Part shown: positions 31,365 through 40,228 of the stretch, piece by piece | Numbering within the stretch: position 1 is the first letter of the stretch | How the letters are laid out: each line of letters opens with the position of its first letter | NCBI GenBank assembly: GCA_034927445.1 | Contig: JAYFPZ010000034.1 | Span: 48,631 to 112,630 of the forward strand | Direction of reading: 5' to 3' | DNA length: 64,000 nucleotides | From: PHAA01 sp034927445 | Lineage (GTDB): Bacteria; Bacillota; Syntrophomonadia; Syntrophomonadales; Syntrophomonadaceae | Notes under the pieces: model-generated | What the model was told of the DNA's origin: nothing | The model's database searches: none | The model's input: the letters and a program-made list of their open reading frames with translations, nothing else | Made by a program: the position numbers and the translations under genes

Positions 31365-33743
31365 TTATCCACATCTGGAAAAGCCACAGTGCGGGCATAT
31401 CAAACAGCCGCTGTCGTGATTAACCGGCCTGCCGCACTCGGGACAAGCTTGGCCGGCTGCCAAATCAGTCTTTACCTTTTTGGCGAGCTCATTTACCGGA
31501 ATGTTTTGCATATATCTATCAACTGTATGCGAAAATTTGTCCAGGGTGGCAGCAAGCTCTTGCAATTCATTATCAGGCGTAGATGCGGAAACAGGCTGCC
31601 CCGGTTCATTTGCCCCTATATCCATGTATTTCCTGATTACTTTCGCTATGGCATCCGGACATGAAGTCACATTCACCCCTTCCCGGCGAATACAAGCAGG
31701 GCAACGGATCCCGCGGATTTGCTCAATAATTGCATCGACGGAGAGGCCGGAACGCAGTGCAATAGATATCAGCCTGGCCGTCGCTTCAGACTGCGAAGCG
31801 CAGCCTCCGGCACGCCCCGTATTGGTGAAAATTTCACAGATTCCATGCTCGTCAGCATTAACACTCACATATAAATTGCCGCATCCAATTTTGATCTTTT
31901 CCGTAACCCCTACTGTTACCGATGGCCGGGGGCGGGGCGTTATGGCGTTGGTAGCCCTCGGTTTTTGAGGATCCCATTCTGGTTTCTCGCCGACCGGCCC
32001 TGTTCCTACCGAGAGCACTTGCTCATCCCGACTTCCGTCGCGGTATACCGTAAGCCCTTTACAGCCTAATTTATAGGCTAAAAGGTAGGCCGCCGCAACA
32101 TCCTCACGGGTTGCGTCATTCCTTAAGTTGATCGTTTTCGATACTGCATTATCAGTATATTTCTGAAAAGCCGCTTGAATACGAATATGCCACTCCGCAT
32201 CGATTTCCTGCGCCGTGATGAAAATTTTTTGGATCCAATCCGGGACTTCAGGTAATCCAAGGACCGAACCTGTCTCGGCGATCTTCTCCATCAAACCAGA
32301 GGAGAAAAAATTATGGGCTTTGGCATAGCTTTCAAACAAAGGGTTTACCTCAACGAAGGAAGTTCCATTCATGACATTTTTGGTATAGGCCAATGCAAAA
32401 ATGGGCTCGATACCGCTGGAAGCCCCGCATATCATAGAGATGGTTCCGGTCGGTGCAATGGTGGTAATCGTGGCATTGCGCATTTTCCTTTGGCCGTCAT
32501 AAGTCGAACCTTTGTAATTAGCAAAGGTTCCTCGTTCACTTGCCAATCGTTCTGATTCCAATCGTCCTTCACTTTGAATGAATTGTATGACCTGTTCGGC
32601 ACAATCAACTGCTTCCTGCGAGGCATACGGGATCTGCAATTGAATCAGCATATCCGCAAATCCCATCACCCCCAGACCAATCTTCCGATTTCCCTTGGCC
32701 ATTTTATCAATTGTTTCTAAAGGATATTTATTGGCATCGATCACATCATCGAGGAAACGTACGCTTAGCCTGGTTATTTGGGATAATCGTTCCCAATTAA
32801 TCGCCGCTTTGCCTTCATTTTCCATCACCATTCGTTTCAAGTTGATAGAACCAAGATTGCAGGCTTCATTCGGCAGCAGAGGCTGTTCCCCGCAGGGATT
32901 GGTGGCTTCTATTGCGCCGAGATTCGGGGTTGGATTGTCTTCGTTTAATCGATCCAGAAAAATTATTCCCGGTTCTCCATTACGCCACGCGTGATCAACA
33001 ATCTTGTCAAAGACATCTGTTGCTGGTAATTGGCCTACTGCTTTTTTGGTATGGGGGTCGATTAGATCATAAGTACCCTGCAGGCGGAGTATATTCATAA
33101 ATTCTTTGGTAATTCCTACCGAGATATTAAAGTTCGTGATCTTATCATTATCTTCTTTGCATTGGATAAACTCCAGAATATCTGGGTGATCAATGCTTAG
33201 AATTCCCATATTGGCTCCACGTCTCGTTCCGCCTTGTTTTACAGCCTCAGTCGCTGCATTAAACACTTGCATAAAGCTCACAGGTCCTGAAGCTACACCA
33301 CCAGTCGAACGGACTTTGCTGTTTTTGGGCCTTAAGCGGGAGAAGCTGAAACCAGTTCCACCACCGGATTTATGGATTATGGCCGCAAACTTGATGGCAT
33401 CAAAAATTTCTTCCATACTGTCTTCTATGGGAAGAACAAAACAAGCACTCAATTGGCCCAAATCTCTCCCCGCGTTCATAAGCGTAGGAGAGTTGGGCAT
33501 AAACTCCAGATTGGCCATCATTTCATAATATTCTTGGGTCAATTCTTTAATCTCTGGCGCTGTTTTTCCGTACAGATGCTCAATATCGGCAATGACCCTG
33601 GCTACTCGGTAAAACATATCTTCAGGTGTTTCTATCACCTGATCGTTAACCTTTTTTAAATATCGCTTTTCCAAAACGGTTCTAGCGGTTGCAGTCAAAT
33701 TAACTTTGGGCCACGATACCGGAGCCTTTTCCTCTAAAATCAA
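31365..33743 (-). CDS. nrdJ: Adenosylcobalamin-dependent ribonucleotide reductase
   Basis: The 792-residue class II enzyme reduces ribonucleotides to deoxyribonucleotides without oxygen. It has SACFVLPIEDSMEEIF, GGGTGFSFSRLRP, the active-site NPCGEQPL (Cys and Glu radicals) and a C-terminal zinc ribbon CPECG...CPHCG that may carry redox cysteines. TTG at 33743 follows GGAGGATC. It needs B12, like MetH. A consensus promoter and two NrdR-like boxes lie just upstream. It is transcribed alone, opposite to its neighbours. Confidence 0.95.
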   Translation of the reverse strand: MILEEKAPVSWPKVNLTATARTVLEKRYLKKVNDQVIETPEDMFYRVARVIADIEHLYGKTAPEIKELTQEYYEMMANLEFMPNSPTLMNAGRDLGQLSACFVLPIEDSMEEIFDAIKFAAIIHKSGGGTGFSFSRLRPKNSKVRSTGGVASGPVSFMQVFNAATEAVKQGGTRRGANMGILSIDHPDILEFIQCKEDNDKITNFNISVGITKEFMNILRLQGTYDLIDPHTKKAVGQLPATDVFDKIVDHAWRNGEPGIIFLDRLNEDNPTPNLGAIEATNPCGEQPLLPNEACNLGSINLKRMVMENEGKAAINWERLSQITRLSVRFLDDVIDANKYPLETIDKMAKGNRKIGLGVMGFADMLIQLQIPYASQEAVDCAEQVIQFIQSEGRLESERLASERGTFANYKGSTYDGQRKMRNATITTIAPTGTISMICGASSGIEPIFALAYTKNVMNGTSFVEVNPLFESYAKAHNFFSSGLMEKIAETGSVLGLPEVPDWIQKIFITAQEIDAEWHIRIQAAFQKYTDNAVSKTINLRNDATREDVAAAYLLAYKLGCKGLTVYRDGSRDEQVLSVGTGPVGEKPEWDPQKPRATNAITPRPRPSVTVGVTEKIKIGCGNLYVSVNADEHGICEIFTNTGRAGGCASQSEATARLISIALRSGLSVDAIIEQIRGIRCPACIRREGVNVTSCPDAIAKVIRKYMDIGANEPGQPVSASTPDNELQELAATLDKFSHTVDRYMQNIPVNELAKKVKTDLAAGQACPECGRPVNHDSGCLICPHCGFSRCG

Positions 33744-33798
33744 AACGATCCTCCAACTTTCTTAATAAAATCAATACAAGGAAACTTACAAGAATGAT

Positions 33799-33843
33799 GC
33801 GATATATGGTATTGCTAAATTATATAAATACAATATGTGGTAT
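33799..33843 (-). promoter_or_regulatory. Pair of NrdR-like boxes over the nrdJ promoter
   Basis: Two similar 14-mers, GCGATATATGGTAT (33799-33812) and ACAATATGTGGTAT (33830-33843), lie 31 bp apart, about three helical turns, as NrdR box pairs do. One lies between -35 and -10, the other at the transcription start, which fits repression. Each matches the ACAC-ATAT-GTGT-type consensus at about 9-10 of 14 positions. Confidence 0.6.
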
Positions 33844-33848
33844 GTCAA
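33819..33848 (-). promoter_or_regulatory. Consensus sigma-A promoter of nrdJ
   Basis: On the minus strand, TTGACA (33848-33843) and TATAAT (33824-33819) are both perfect and 18 bp apart. The predicted start is near 33812, about 70 bp before the TTG start. Confidence 0.8.
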
Positions 33849-33958
33849 TGTTTATACTGGCGGATAAAATAGAATGTCAGTCCGCTTTACCAATTTATGC
33901 CGGAGGAAGGTATAAATTACTATAAAAGTGGTGAAAATAGGGGATAGAGGTGATAAAA

Positions 33959-34525
33959 GTGAAAAGAAAAGTCATCGGTTTACTGATAGGTGCAGTATTA
34001 ATGGCCGGACTGGGCGCGGGCTATTATTTCCTGGGTGATTCCCTGCATATTATCGGCCTCAAGACTCAAAAACCAGCCATTCAAAACCTGGATGCGGAAC
34101 CGAGGATTGATCCTGAAACCCCTATTATCTTTGAAAAAGAATATACCCGTTCAGCCAAGGTAATCATAACCGATTTTGAAAATAAGGCGGATATTCTTGG
34201 CTACACGCTGGATGAAATTCGCAGCAAATACACTACTGCCAATGGCTTCAACCTGAACCTCAAAGACGGTGCGTTGGTTATTCACCAGGTCATAACTGAC
34301 TGGACCCCGGAGGACAAGGCCAAATGTCGGCTGAAAGAGTACCGGGATATGGTGGCTGTATATGTTGGCCCCGACAGTCAAAATGACAACCTGCAAAGGG
34401 TAACGGCCATCCGTTTCTCAACCCTCCCCGAAAATATCAGGGAGGCCATCCAGCAGGGAAAATATGAGTTTGAAAACCAGGATGCGGTCAATGATGCGCT
34501 GGAAAACCTGGATGAATACTTTTAA
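33959..34525 (+). CDS. BofC-like membrane-anchored protein
   Basis: The product is about 188 residues with an N-terminal membrane helix (VIGLLIGAVLMAGLGAGYYF) and an extracytoplasmic domain. The second half (KCRLKEYRDMVAVYVGP, then LPENIREAIQQG and a C-terminal ALENLDEY) resembles the C-terminal domain of BofC, which tunes SpoIVB signalling in sporulation. GTG at 33959, eight bases after AGAGG, is preferred over GTG 33950. It sits just upstream of ruvC but is separated from it by a double hairpin terminator. Assignment is by pattern, not certain. Confidence 0.55.
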   Translation: MKRKVIGLLIGAVLMAGLGAGYYFLGDSLHIIGLKTQKPAIQNLDAEPRIDPETPIIFEKEYTRSAKVIITDFENKADILGYTLDEIRSKYTTANGFNLNLKDGALVIHQVITDWTPEDKAKCRLKEYRDMVAVYVGPDSQNDNLQRVTAIRFSTLPENIREAIQQGKYEFENQDAVNDALENLDEYF

Positions 34526-34597
34526 CCCGGCTCCCGGTTAACTGCCGGGTTTATATAAAAAGGGTAAGGCTCGACGATGAACCTTATCCTTTTTTTG
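34524..34597 (+). terminator. Double hairpin terminator after the BofC-like gene
   Basis: The first hairpin is AACCCGGC/GCCGGGTT (34524-34551). The second, AAAAAGGGTAAGG with CCTTATCCTTTTT (34557-34597), ends in a T-run of seven or more. Confidence 0.8.
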
Positions 34598-34670
34598 TTG
34601 GGATAAATAATAGCCCCCCTGCAGCTTTTGAAGTATTATTAAGGTTATAAAGTTATTTCTGAGGTGCGAT

Positions 34671-35174
34671 ATGCTGATTCTTGGAATGGACCCGGGCACA
34701 GCCACTACCGGCTATGGACTGGTAAAGTACGAAAAAGGCCGGGAAATTATGGTCCGCTACGGGGTGATCCGAACTTCCCCGAGCCTCTCGATGCCCCACC
34801 GGCTGGCCAAAATATACCGGGAATACAATGAACTCCTGGACGAATACCAACCGGATGCGGTAGCGGTTGAAGAGCTGTTTCATCACAAAAATGCCAAAAC
34901 CGTAATTACCGTAGCCCAATGCCGGGGGATCTTGCTAATGACGCCGGCGGAGCGGGGGATCGCCATAGCCGAATATACTCCCCTGCAGGTAAAGCAGGCG
35001 GTTACCGGGTTTGGCAATGCCGATAAAAAACAGGTGCAGATTATGGTGCAGAAGATACTGAAGCTGGAAAAGGTCCCCAAACCGGACGATGCGGCTGATG
35101 CCCTGGCGATTGCCCTGTGTCATCTCCATTCCCATAGGTTGGGCAGCATGCTGGCAGGCAGGAGGTACTCATGA
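34671..35174 (+). CDS. ruvC: Crossover junction endodeoxyribonuclease RuvC
   Basis: The 167-residue RuvC resolves Holliday junctions. The RNase H-like acidic residues are visible: Asp in LGMDPGTATTGYG, Glu in VAVEELFHHKNAKT and the C-terminal DDAADALAIALCH. The length is standard. It overlaps ruvA by an ATGA. AGGTGCG precedes the ATG. Confidence 0.97.
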   Translation: MLILGMDPGTATTGYGLVKYEKGREIMVRYGVIRTSPSLSMPHRLAKIYREYNELLDEYQPDAVAVEELFHHKNAKTVITVAQCRGILLMTPAERGIAIAEYTPLQVKQAVTGFGNADKKQVQIMVQKILKLEKVPKPDDAADALAIALCHLHSHRLGSMLAGRRYS

Positions 35175-35773
35175 TTTCATTTCTGCGGGGAATACTGTTT
35201 CAATCGAGCCAGGAATCATTAATATTGGAGGCAGGCGGTCTGGGCTACGAGGTACAGATTCACAGCCGCACCCAAGCTTTGCTGCCCCCGACCGGATCCC
35301 CCCTACTGGTTCATACCTATCTGCAGGTACTGGATAATGATCTCAAGCTGTATGGGTTTTTGAACCGGGAGGAACTGGAATTGTTCAAAATCCTGCTGGG
35401 CATTTCCGGTATGGGCGCCCGGGGGGCATTGAATATACTGGGGGCCCTGAGCCCGGCTGATTTTTACCAAGCCGTGGCCTTGGCCGACGAGAAGCGGCTG
35501 CTGGCGGTGCCGGGGATAGGTAAGAAGACCGCCCAGCGGCTGATGTTTGAACTCAAAGACAAGGTAGGCAACAAGGCGGTAGCAGTACTGCCGGCTGGTG
35601 AAGACCGGTCCGGCCTGGAAGAGGTGCTGGAAGCCCTGGAGACTTTAGGTTACCAGCGCAGCGAGGTGTTTCCGGTGCTTATGGAGATGAAATCCCAGGG
35701 CGGGCTGGGAGACAGGGTAGAGGAAAATATTAAAAAGGTTCTGCGCCGCAAGGCTATGCAGATGAAAAAGTAG
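35171..35773 (+). CDS. ruvA: Holliday junction branch migration protein RuvA
   Basis: The 200-residue RuvA has the N-terminal OB fold (MISFLRGILF...), two helix-hairpin-helix motifs (GISGMGARGALNIL and VPGIGKKTAQRLMFELK) and the C-terminal RuvB-binding domain. It is translationally coupled to ruvC and 7 bp from the ruvB frame. Confidence 0.97.
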   Translation: MISFLRGILFQSSQESLILEAGGLGYEVQIHSRTQALLPPTGSPLLVHTYLQVLDNDLKLYGFLNREELELFKILLGISGMGARGALNILGALSPADFYQAVALADEKRLLAVPGIGKKTAQRLMFELKDKVGNKAVAVLPAGEDRSGLEEVLEALETLGYQRSEVFPVLMEMKSQGGLGDRVEENIKKVLRRKAMQMKK

Positions 35774-35779
35774 GAGGAA

Positions 35780-36829
35780 TTGGATTTGCAGGATAATCGC
35801 CTGGTATCAGCCAATGCCTTGGGGGAAGAGGATTATAATGACAGCTCGCTGCGCCCGTTGCGGCTGGCTGAATATATAGGTCAGGACAAAGTGAAAGAAA
35901 ACCTGGCGGTGTTTATAGCGGCGGCTCAGGAGAGGGGAGAGAGCCTGGATCATGTTCTGTTAAGCGGCCCCCCGGGACTGGGCAAGACCACCCTGGCCAC
36001 AATTATGTCCCATGAAATGGGGGCTTCCATTCGGCGGACCTCGGGGCCCGCTATCGAAAGGCCCGGTGATCTGGCGGCCATCCTCACGAATCTGGAGGCC
36101 GGGGACGTATTGTTTATTGATGAAATCCACCGCCTGAACCGGAGCATTGAAGAGATTATGTATCCGGCCATGGAGGATTATATTATCGACATCGTAATCG
36201 GTAAAGGTCCGGCCGCGCGAACTCTGCAGATTGACCTGCCCCCTTTCACCCTGATTGGGGCCACCACCCGCCCGGGTTTGCTCAGTTCTCCCTTGCGGGA
36301 CCGCTTTGGCATCACCTGCCGGCTTGATTTTTACAGTGAAGAAGATCTGAATCGCATAATTGTCCGGGCGGCATCCATCCTGGGTATTGCCATTGACAGC
36401 GCCGGTGCCCGGGAAATTGCGCGTTGTTCCCGGGGGACCCCCCGGGTGGCCAATCGGCTTTTAAGGAGAGTGCGGGATTTTGCCCTGGTGCGGGGAGATG
36501 GCCGGATTGACCCTGATACGGCCGGAAAAGCGCTGGCGATGTTGGAAATTGATGGTTTCGGACTGGATACAGTTGACAGGATGATACTGGATGCTATAAT
36601 AAATAAATTCGGCGGCGGGCCGGTGGGATTAGAGACTCTGGCTGCCAGTGTCTCCGAAGAAACCGACACTTTAACCGATGTATACGAACCTTATCTGTTG
36701 AAACTGGGCTTGATCAACAAAACCCCGCGGGGTCGGGTAGCCACCGAGCAGGCCTACCGGTGGCTGGGTTATCCGCCGAAAACACACCCGGAGGAAAAGA
36801 GCCTTTTTGATGACCATGAGGCCCAATAG
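35780..36829 (+). CDS. ruvB: Holliday junction helicase RuvB
   Basis: The 349-residue AAA+ motor has Walker A GPPGLGKTTLA, Walker B FIDEIHRL, sensor 1 GATTRPGLLSSPLRDRFG and the C-terminal winged helix (TPRGRVATEQAYRWLG). With RuvA it drives branch migration. The GTG/TTG-type start region at 35780-35790 follows TAGGAGGAAT. The ruvC-ruvA-ruvB order is typical of Firmicutes. Confidence 0.97.
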   Translation: MDLQDNRLVSANALGEEDYNDSSLRPLRLAEYIGQDKVKENLAVFIAAAQERGESLDHVLLSGPPGLGKTTLATIMSHEMGASIRRTSGPAIERPGDLAAILTNLEAGDVLFIDEIHRLNRSIEEIMYPAMEDYIIDIVIGKGPAARTLQIDLPPFTLIGATTRPGLLSSPLRDRFGITCRLDFYSEEDLNRIIVRAASILGIAIDSAGAREIARCSRGTPRVANRLLRRVRDFALVRGDGRIDPDTAGKALAMLEIDGFGLDTVDRMILDAIINKFGGGPVGLETLAASVSEETDTLTDVYEPYLLKLGLINKTPRGRVATEQAYRWLGYPPKTHPEEKSLFDDHEAQ

Positions 36830-36853
36830 AGTTGATAATGGAAGTGACCGGCA

Positions 36854-37408
36854 ATGTCTAGAATATTATTACATATATGCTGCGGGCCCTGTGCCAGCTA
36901 TCCGGTGCCGGCCCTGCGAAAAGAGGGGCTGGAAGTAACCGGTTATTTTTATAATCCCAATATCCATCCCTATACTGAATGGCGGCAGCGCCGGCAGGCC
37001 CTGGAGAAGTATGCCGCCGCGGTTGATTTGCAGGTCATTTACGACTCCAAATATAATCCCCGGGATTATTTTCAAAATATATCTTACCGGGAAAGCCAGC
37101 GTTGCTTTATCTGTTACACCATGCGGCTGGAACAGGCGGCGCACATAGCCAAGCGTGGCAAATTCGACTGCTTCAGCACTACCCTGCTGGTAAGCAAGCA
37201 TCAAAAACATGACACCATAAAGGAGTTGGGCGAGGCTATCGGCGAAAAGTACGGGGTGCCCTTTTTATATCGTGACTTTCGGGTGGGATTCAAAGAAACT
37301 GGTGAAATCTCACGGGCTATGAACATGTACCGCCAGCAGTACTGCGGCTGTTTATACAGCGAAGTGGAGCGTTATGCCCCGCCGGAAGTGCGCAAACTAT
37401 TGAAATGA
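36854..37408 (+). CDS. queH: Epoxyqueuosine reductase QueH
   Basis: This 184-residue protein of the QueH (DUF208) family performs the last step of queuosine synthesis without B12. The N-terminal ICCGPCASYPV, the central CFICYTMRLEQAA and the C-terminal CGCLYSE hold the iron-sulfur and metal ligands. It follows ruvB and precedes queA, giving two consecutive queuosine genes. It replaces QueG, the B12-dependent form. Confidence 0.95.
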   Translation: MSRILLHICCGPCASYPVPALRKEGLEVTGYFYNPNIHPYTEWRQRRQALEKYAAAVDLQVIYDSKYNPRDYFQNISYRESQRCFICYTMRLEQAAHIAKRGKFDCFSTTLLVSKHQKHDTIKELGEAIGEKYGVPFLYRDFRVGFKETGEISRAMNMYRQQYCGCLYSEVERYAPPEVRKLLK

Positions 37409-37496
37409 GCTGCGGGAAGCAAGGGAGCATTTTGTAAAGGGAACGGTTCTTTTGACAACCTGTCCCCCCGGGCGCTGTAAATATAGGAGAAAATTG

Positions 37497-38552
37497 ATGC
37501 CTGTCATAAATAAAGATTTATATAGTCTGGAGACCTACAATTATGATCTTCCCCCCGGTTTGATCGCCCAATACCCGGTTGAACCCCGGGACAGTTCACG
37601 ACTGCTGGTACTTGACCGGCGGACCGGCCGGATTGAAGACCGGATTTTTTTCCAACTGGCAGACTATCTGGAAACCGGGGATACCCTGGTTATTAATCAT
37701 ACCCGGGTAATACCGGCCCGTTTGTATGCCTATAAAGAGACCGGAGCCGGGATCGAGCTGTTATTGCTGGGTAAAAAGGATGGCAACTGGGAGGCCCTGG
37801 TTAAACCAGCCCGCCGCATGAAGGTCGGCAGCCGGGTAAAGTTTAGGGAACAGGCTGGGGTTGAGGCTGAGGTAATTGCCGAATTGAACCTGGACGGAGG
37901 CCGGCTGATTAAATTTCATAATTGTCCGGATGTGGAGCAGTTCATAAATGAGGCCGGGCATATGCCTTTGCCGCCTTACATAAACAGGCCGGACGAAGCA
38001 GGTGACCAGGAACGTTATCAAACCGTTTATGCCCGGGAAGCCGGTTCGGCGGCAGCGCCCACCGCGGGGCTCCATTTCACCGAAAAGCTGCTGCAGGACC
38101 TTAAGGCCCGGGGGATCAACCTGGCTCCTATAACGCTGCATGTGGGGCTGGGTACTTTTAGACCGGTAAGCAGCCCTGATATCCGGCAGCATCAGATGCA
38201 TTACGAACATTATGAGTTGAGTGCGGAAACCGCCGCTCTGTTAAATGAGACCAGAAGCCGGGGGCGCAATATTGTAGCGGTTGGTACTACCGTGGTACGG
38301 ACCCTGGAAACAGTATATAATGATAAAGTCGGTTTTACCGGCCGGGCCGGCGAGACTAATAAGTTTATTTATCCGGGTTATCCTATTAAGGCAATAGATA
38401 AGTTGATTACCAATTTTCATCTGCCCGGTTCTTCACTTATAATGCTGGTAGCGGCCCTGGCCGGTTTGGAAAATACCATGACCGCTTATCAACATGCAGT
38501 GGTCCGTCAGTACCGTTTTTTCAGTTATGGCGACGCCATGCTGATAATATGA
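37497..38552 (+). CDS. queA: S-adenosylmethionine:tRNA ribosyltransferase-isomerase QueA
   Basis: The product is 351 residues from ATG 37497, which follows TAGGAG. An in-frame TTG at 37452 would add a Cys-rich tail atypical of the family. Family motifs are YDLPPGLIAQYP, TLVINHTRVIPARL, PTAGLHFTEKLL and TNFHLPGSSLIMLV. It adds the epoxycyclopentane ring to preQ1 at tRNA position 34. The tgt gene that usually follows is missing here; yajC comes next. Confidence 0.96.
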   Translation: MPVINKDLYSLETYNYDLPPGLIAQYPVEPRDSSRLLVLDRRTGRIEDRIFFQLADYLETGDTLVINHTRVIPARLYAYKETGAGIELLLLGKKDGNWEALVKPARRMKVGSRVKFREQAGVEAEVIAELNLDGGRLIKFHNCPDVEQFINEAGHMPLPPYINRPDEAGDQERYQTVYAREAGSAAAPTAGLHFTEKLLQDLKARGINLAPITLHVGLGTFRPVSSPDIRQHQMHYEHYELSAETAALLNETRSRGRNIVAVGTTVVRTLETVYNDKVGFTGRAGETNKFIYPGYPIKAIDKLITNFHLPGSSLIMLVAALAGLENTMTAYQHAVVRQYRFFSYGDAMLII

Positions 38553-38684
38553 CCATAACAACTGAATAACTGTTTTAAACCATTTCCATACTAATTTTTT
38601 TCTTATTAACACAAGCTTTGACAAAGGAATTTTTCAAAACTTGGCGAAAATATATAAGGTTATACTAAATTAAGGAGGGATTCA

Positions 38685-38963
38685 ATGGGTGCGCAACAAC
38701 AAGGCTGGCTTTCGATAGCCATCTATTTTGGCTTTTTCCTGGTTATATTCTGGGTGCTGGTACTTTTGCCTCGCAAAAGACAGGAAAAAAAGCATAAGGC
38801 AGTATTGGACAATCTCAAGCGCGGGGATAAAGTTGTCACCATCGGCGGGTTGCGAGGCGACATTGCCAAAGTCAAGGATGATGTGTTTGTAATTAAGGTT
38901 AATGACAACGTGGAGCTTGAGTTTGTTAAGAAAGCAGTGGCTTATAAAGTTGAGGATAAATAA
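38685..38963 (+). CDS. yajC: Preprotein translocase accessory subunit YajC
   Basis: This 92-residue protein has one membrane helix (about 10-28), the LLPRKRQEKKHKAVLDNLKRGDKVVTIGG motif region and a beta-barrel tail. It associates with SecDF. AAGGAGGG precedes the ATG. Its stop overlaps the next start (TAATG). Confidence 0.94.
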   Translation: MGAQQQGWLSIAIYFGFFLVIFWVLVLLPRKRQEKKHKAVLDNLKRGDKVVTIGGLRGDIAKVKDDVFVIKVNDNVELEFVKKAVAYKVEDK

Positions 38964-39622
38964 TGATCGCCCTTGATACCATAAAAGCCAGCAAGTTGAT
39001 CGAGACGTTTATCATCAAGGGTAATGAACACCTGGCCGCTATCGGCTACACCGATCACGGCCTGGTCCATGTAGGGCTGGTTGCCGGTTTAAGCCGCAAA
39101 ATCTTATTGGATCTGGGTTATGGTGAGCGCCTGGCGGAACTTGCCGGGATAGCCGGCTATATGCATGACCTGGGTAATGTAATTAACCGCATGGGGCATA
39201 GCCAGAGTGGCGCCCTGATGACTATTGCAATACTGAGCCGGATGGGGATGGAGCCGGAGGAAATATCCGTCATAGTATCTGCTATCGGCAATCATGATGA
39301 GGGGAGCGGTCATCCCATTCATGCGATTTCGGCTGCTCTCATTTTAGCTGACAAGTCGCACGTGCATCGCAATCGGGTGAGAAATACAGATGTAGCCACC
39401 TTTGATATTCATGACCGGGTAAACTATGCCGTCGAAAAATCAATACTGAAAGTTAAAGGACCGGGTAGAATAATAACCATGGATTTAACCATTGACACCA
39501 GTATATGTCCGGTTATGGAGTATTTTGAAATATTCCTGGACCGCATGTTGTTATGCCGCCGGGCGGCAGACTTCTTAAATTGTGAGTTCGCTTTGATTAT
39601 CAATGGGGCCCAGCTTCTGTAA
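38963..39622 (+). CDS. HD-domain phosphohydrolase
   Basis: This 219-residue protein has HD-superfamily metal ligands: HGLVHV near residue 33, YMHDLGN near 71 and GNHDEGSGHP near 113. Such proteins hydrolyse phosphate esters or nucleotides; the substrate here is unknown. Translation is coupled to yajC by a one-base overlap, and a strong hairpin terminator follows. Confidence 0.85.
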   Translation: MIALDTIKASKLIETFIIKGNEHLAAIGYTDHGLVHVGLVAGLSRKILLDLGYGERLAELAGIAGYMHDLGNVINRMGHSQSGALMTIAILSRMGMEPEEISVIVSAIGNHDEGSGHPIHAISAALILADKSHVHRNRVRNTDVATFDIHDRVNYAVEKSILKVKGPGRIITMDLTIDTSICPVMEYFEIFLDRMLLCRRAADFLNCEFALIINGAQLL

Positions 39623-39644
39623 ATCAATAAACAAGTACGATGTG

Positions 39645-39685
39645 AGAGCGGCAATAAAACCTTAGGCTTTATTGCCGCTCTTTTT
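39645..39685. terminator. Bidirectional-type terminator hairpin
   Basis: A perfect 14-bp stem, AGAGCGGCAATAAA with TTTATTGCCGCTCT, is followed by TTTT on the plus strand. It overlaps the 3' end of the minus-strand MFS pseudogene. Confidence 0.9.
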
Positions 39686-40212
39686 GGGGCTGTGATTCCA
39701 GGTAATCAGCAGCAGAATGCAGGCGATCAGAGCCATCAAGCTGCCGAAGGCGAAGGTGGCGGCGGGGCCTTGGGCCTGCCAGAGCCAACCCCCCACAGCG
39801 CTGGCCGGCAGTGCCGCCAGACCAGTAAGGGCATTGAAGGTTCCCATGGCCGTACCTCGCTTGCCGGCCGGGATGGTGTCAGCCACATGAGCCCGTTGGA
39901 TTCCTTCAGTGGCAGCGCAGTATACGCCATAGATTATGAATAAAAGCCAAATCTGCCAGGTATGCCGGGCATAAGCAAAACCCAAGTAAACCAGAGCAAA
40001 GGTTAGAAATATTTTTAGCAGACTGGCGGGGTCTCCGCCACACCTTCAATCAAACCGACCATGGCGGTGGAGGCGTGCAGCGAACCAACCAGAAAAAGGG
40101 GAAGAACCGGGACAATCATTTCACTGGCAATATCGGTAAATAAACTGACTAAGCCAGCAATCACTACATTCTGAGTTTTTCGTTTGGCGGGGATCTCAGT
40201 CGGTGTGGACAT
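39662..40212 (-). pseudogene. Decayed MFS transporter gene with large internal deletion and frameshift
   Basis: The N-terminal part (40212 to about 40015) encodes the first 65 residues of a major facilitator, with GLVSLFTDIASEMI and GLIEGVAET. A one-base loss after GVAET then shifts the frame to a stop. The shifted frame continues ...LLKIF and jumps directly to the last three or four helices (FALVYLGFAYARHTWQIW to the end at 39662). A family member needs about 390-420 residues; only about 180 codons remain, so roughly the middle half is gone. It cannot make a working transporter. Confidence 0.85.
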
Positions 40213-40228
40213 ATGGAGATTAGCTCCT

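Noticed and set aside
38617..38684. TTGACA-based promoter before yajC
   Set aside because: A good -35 is present but no -10 lies at 16-18 bp; the nearest TATA-like hexamers are at 14 or 27 bp.
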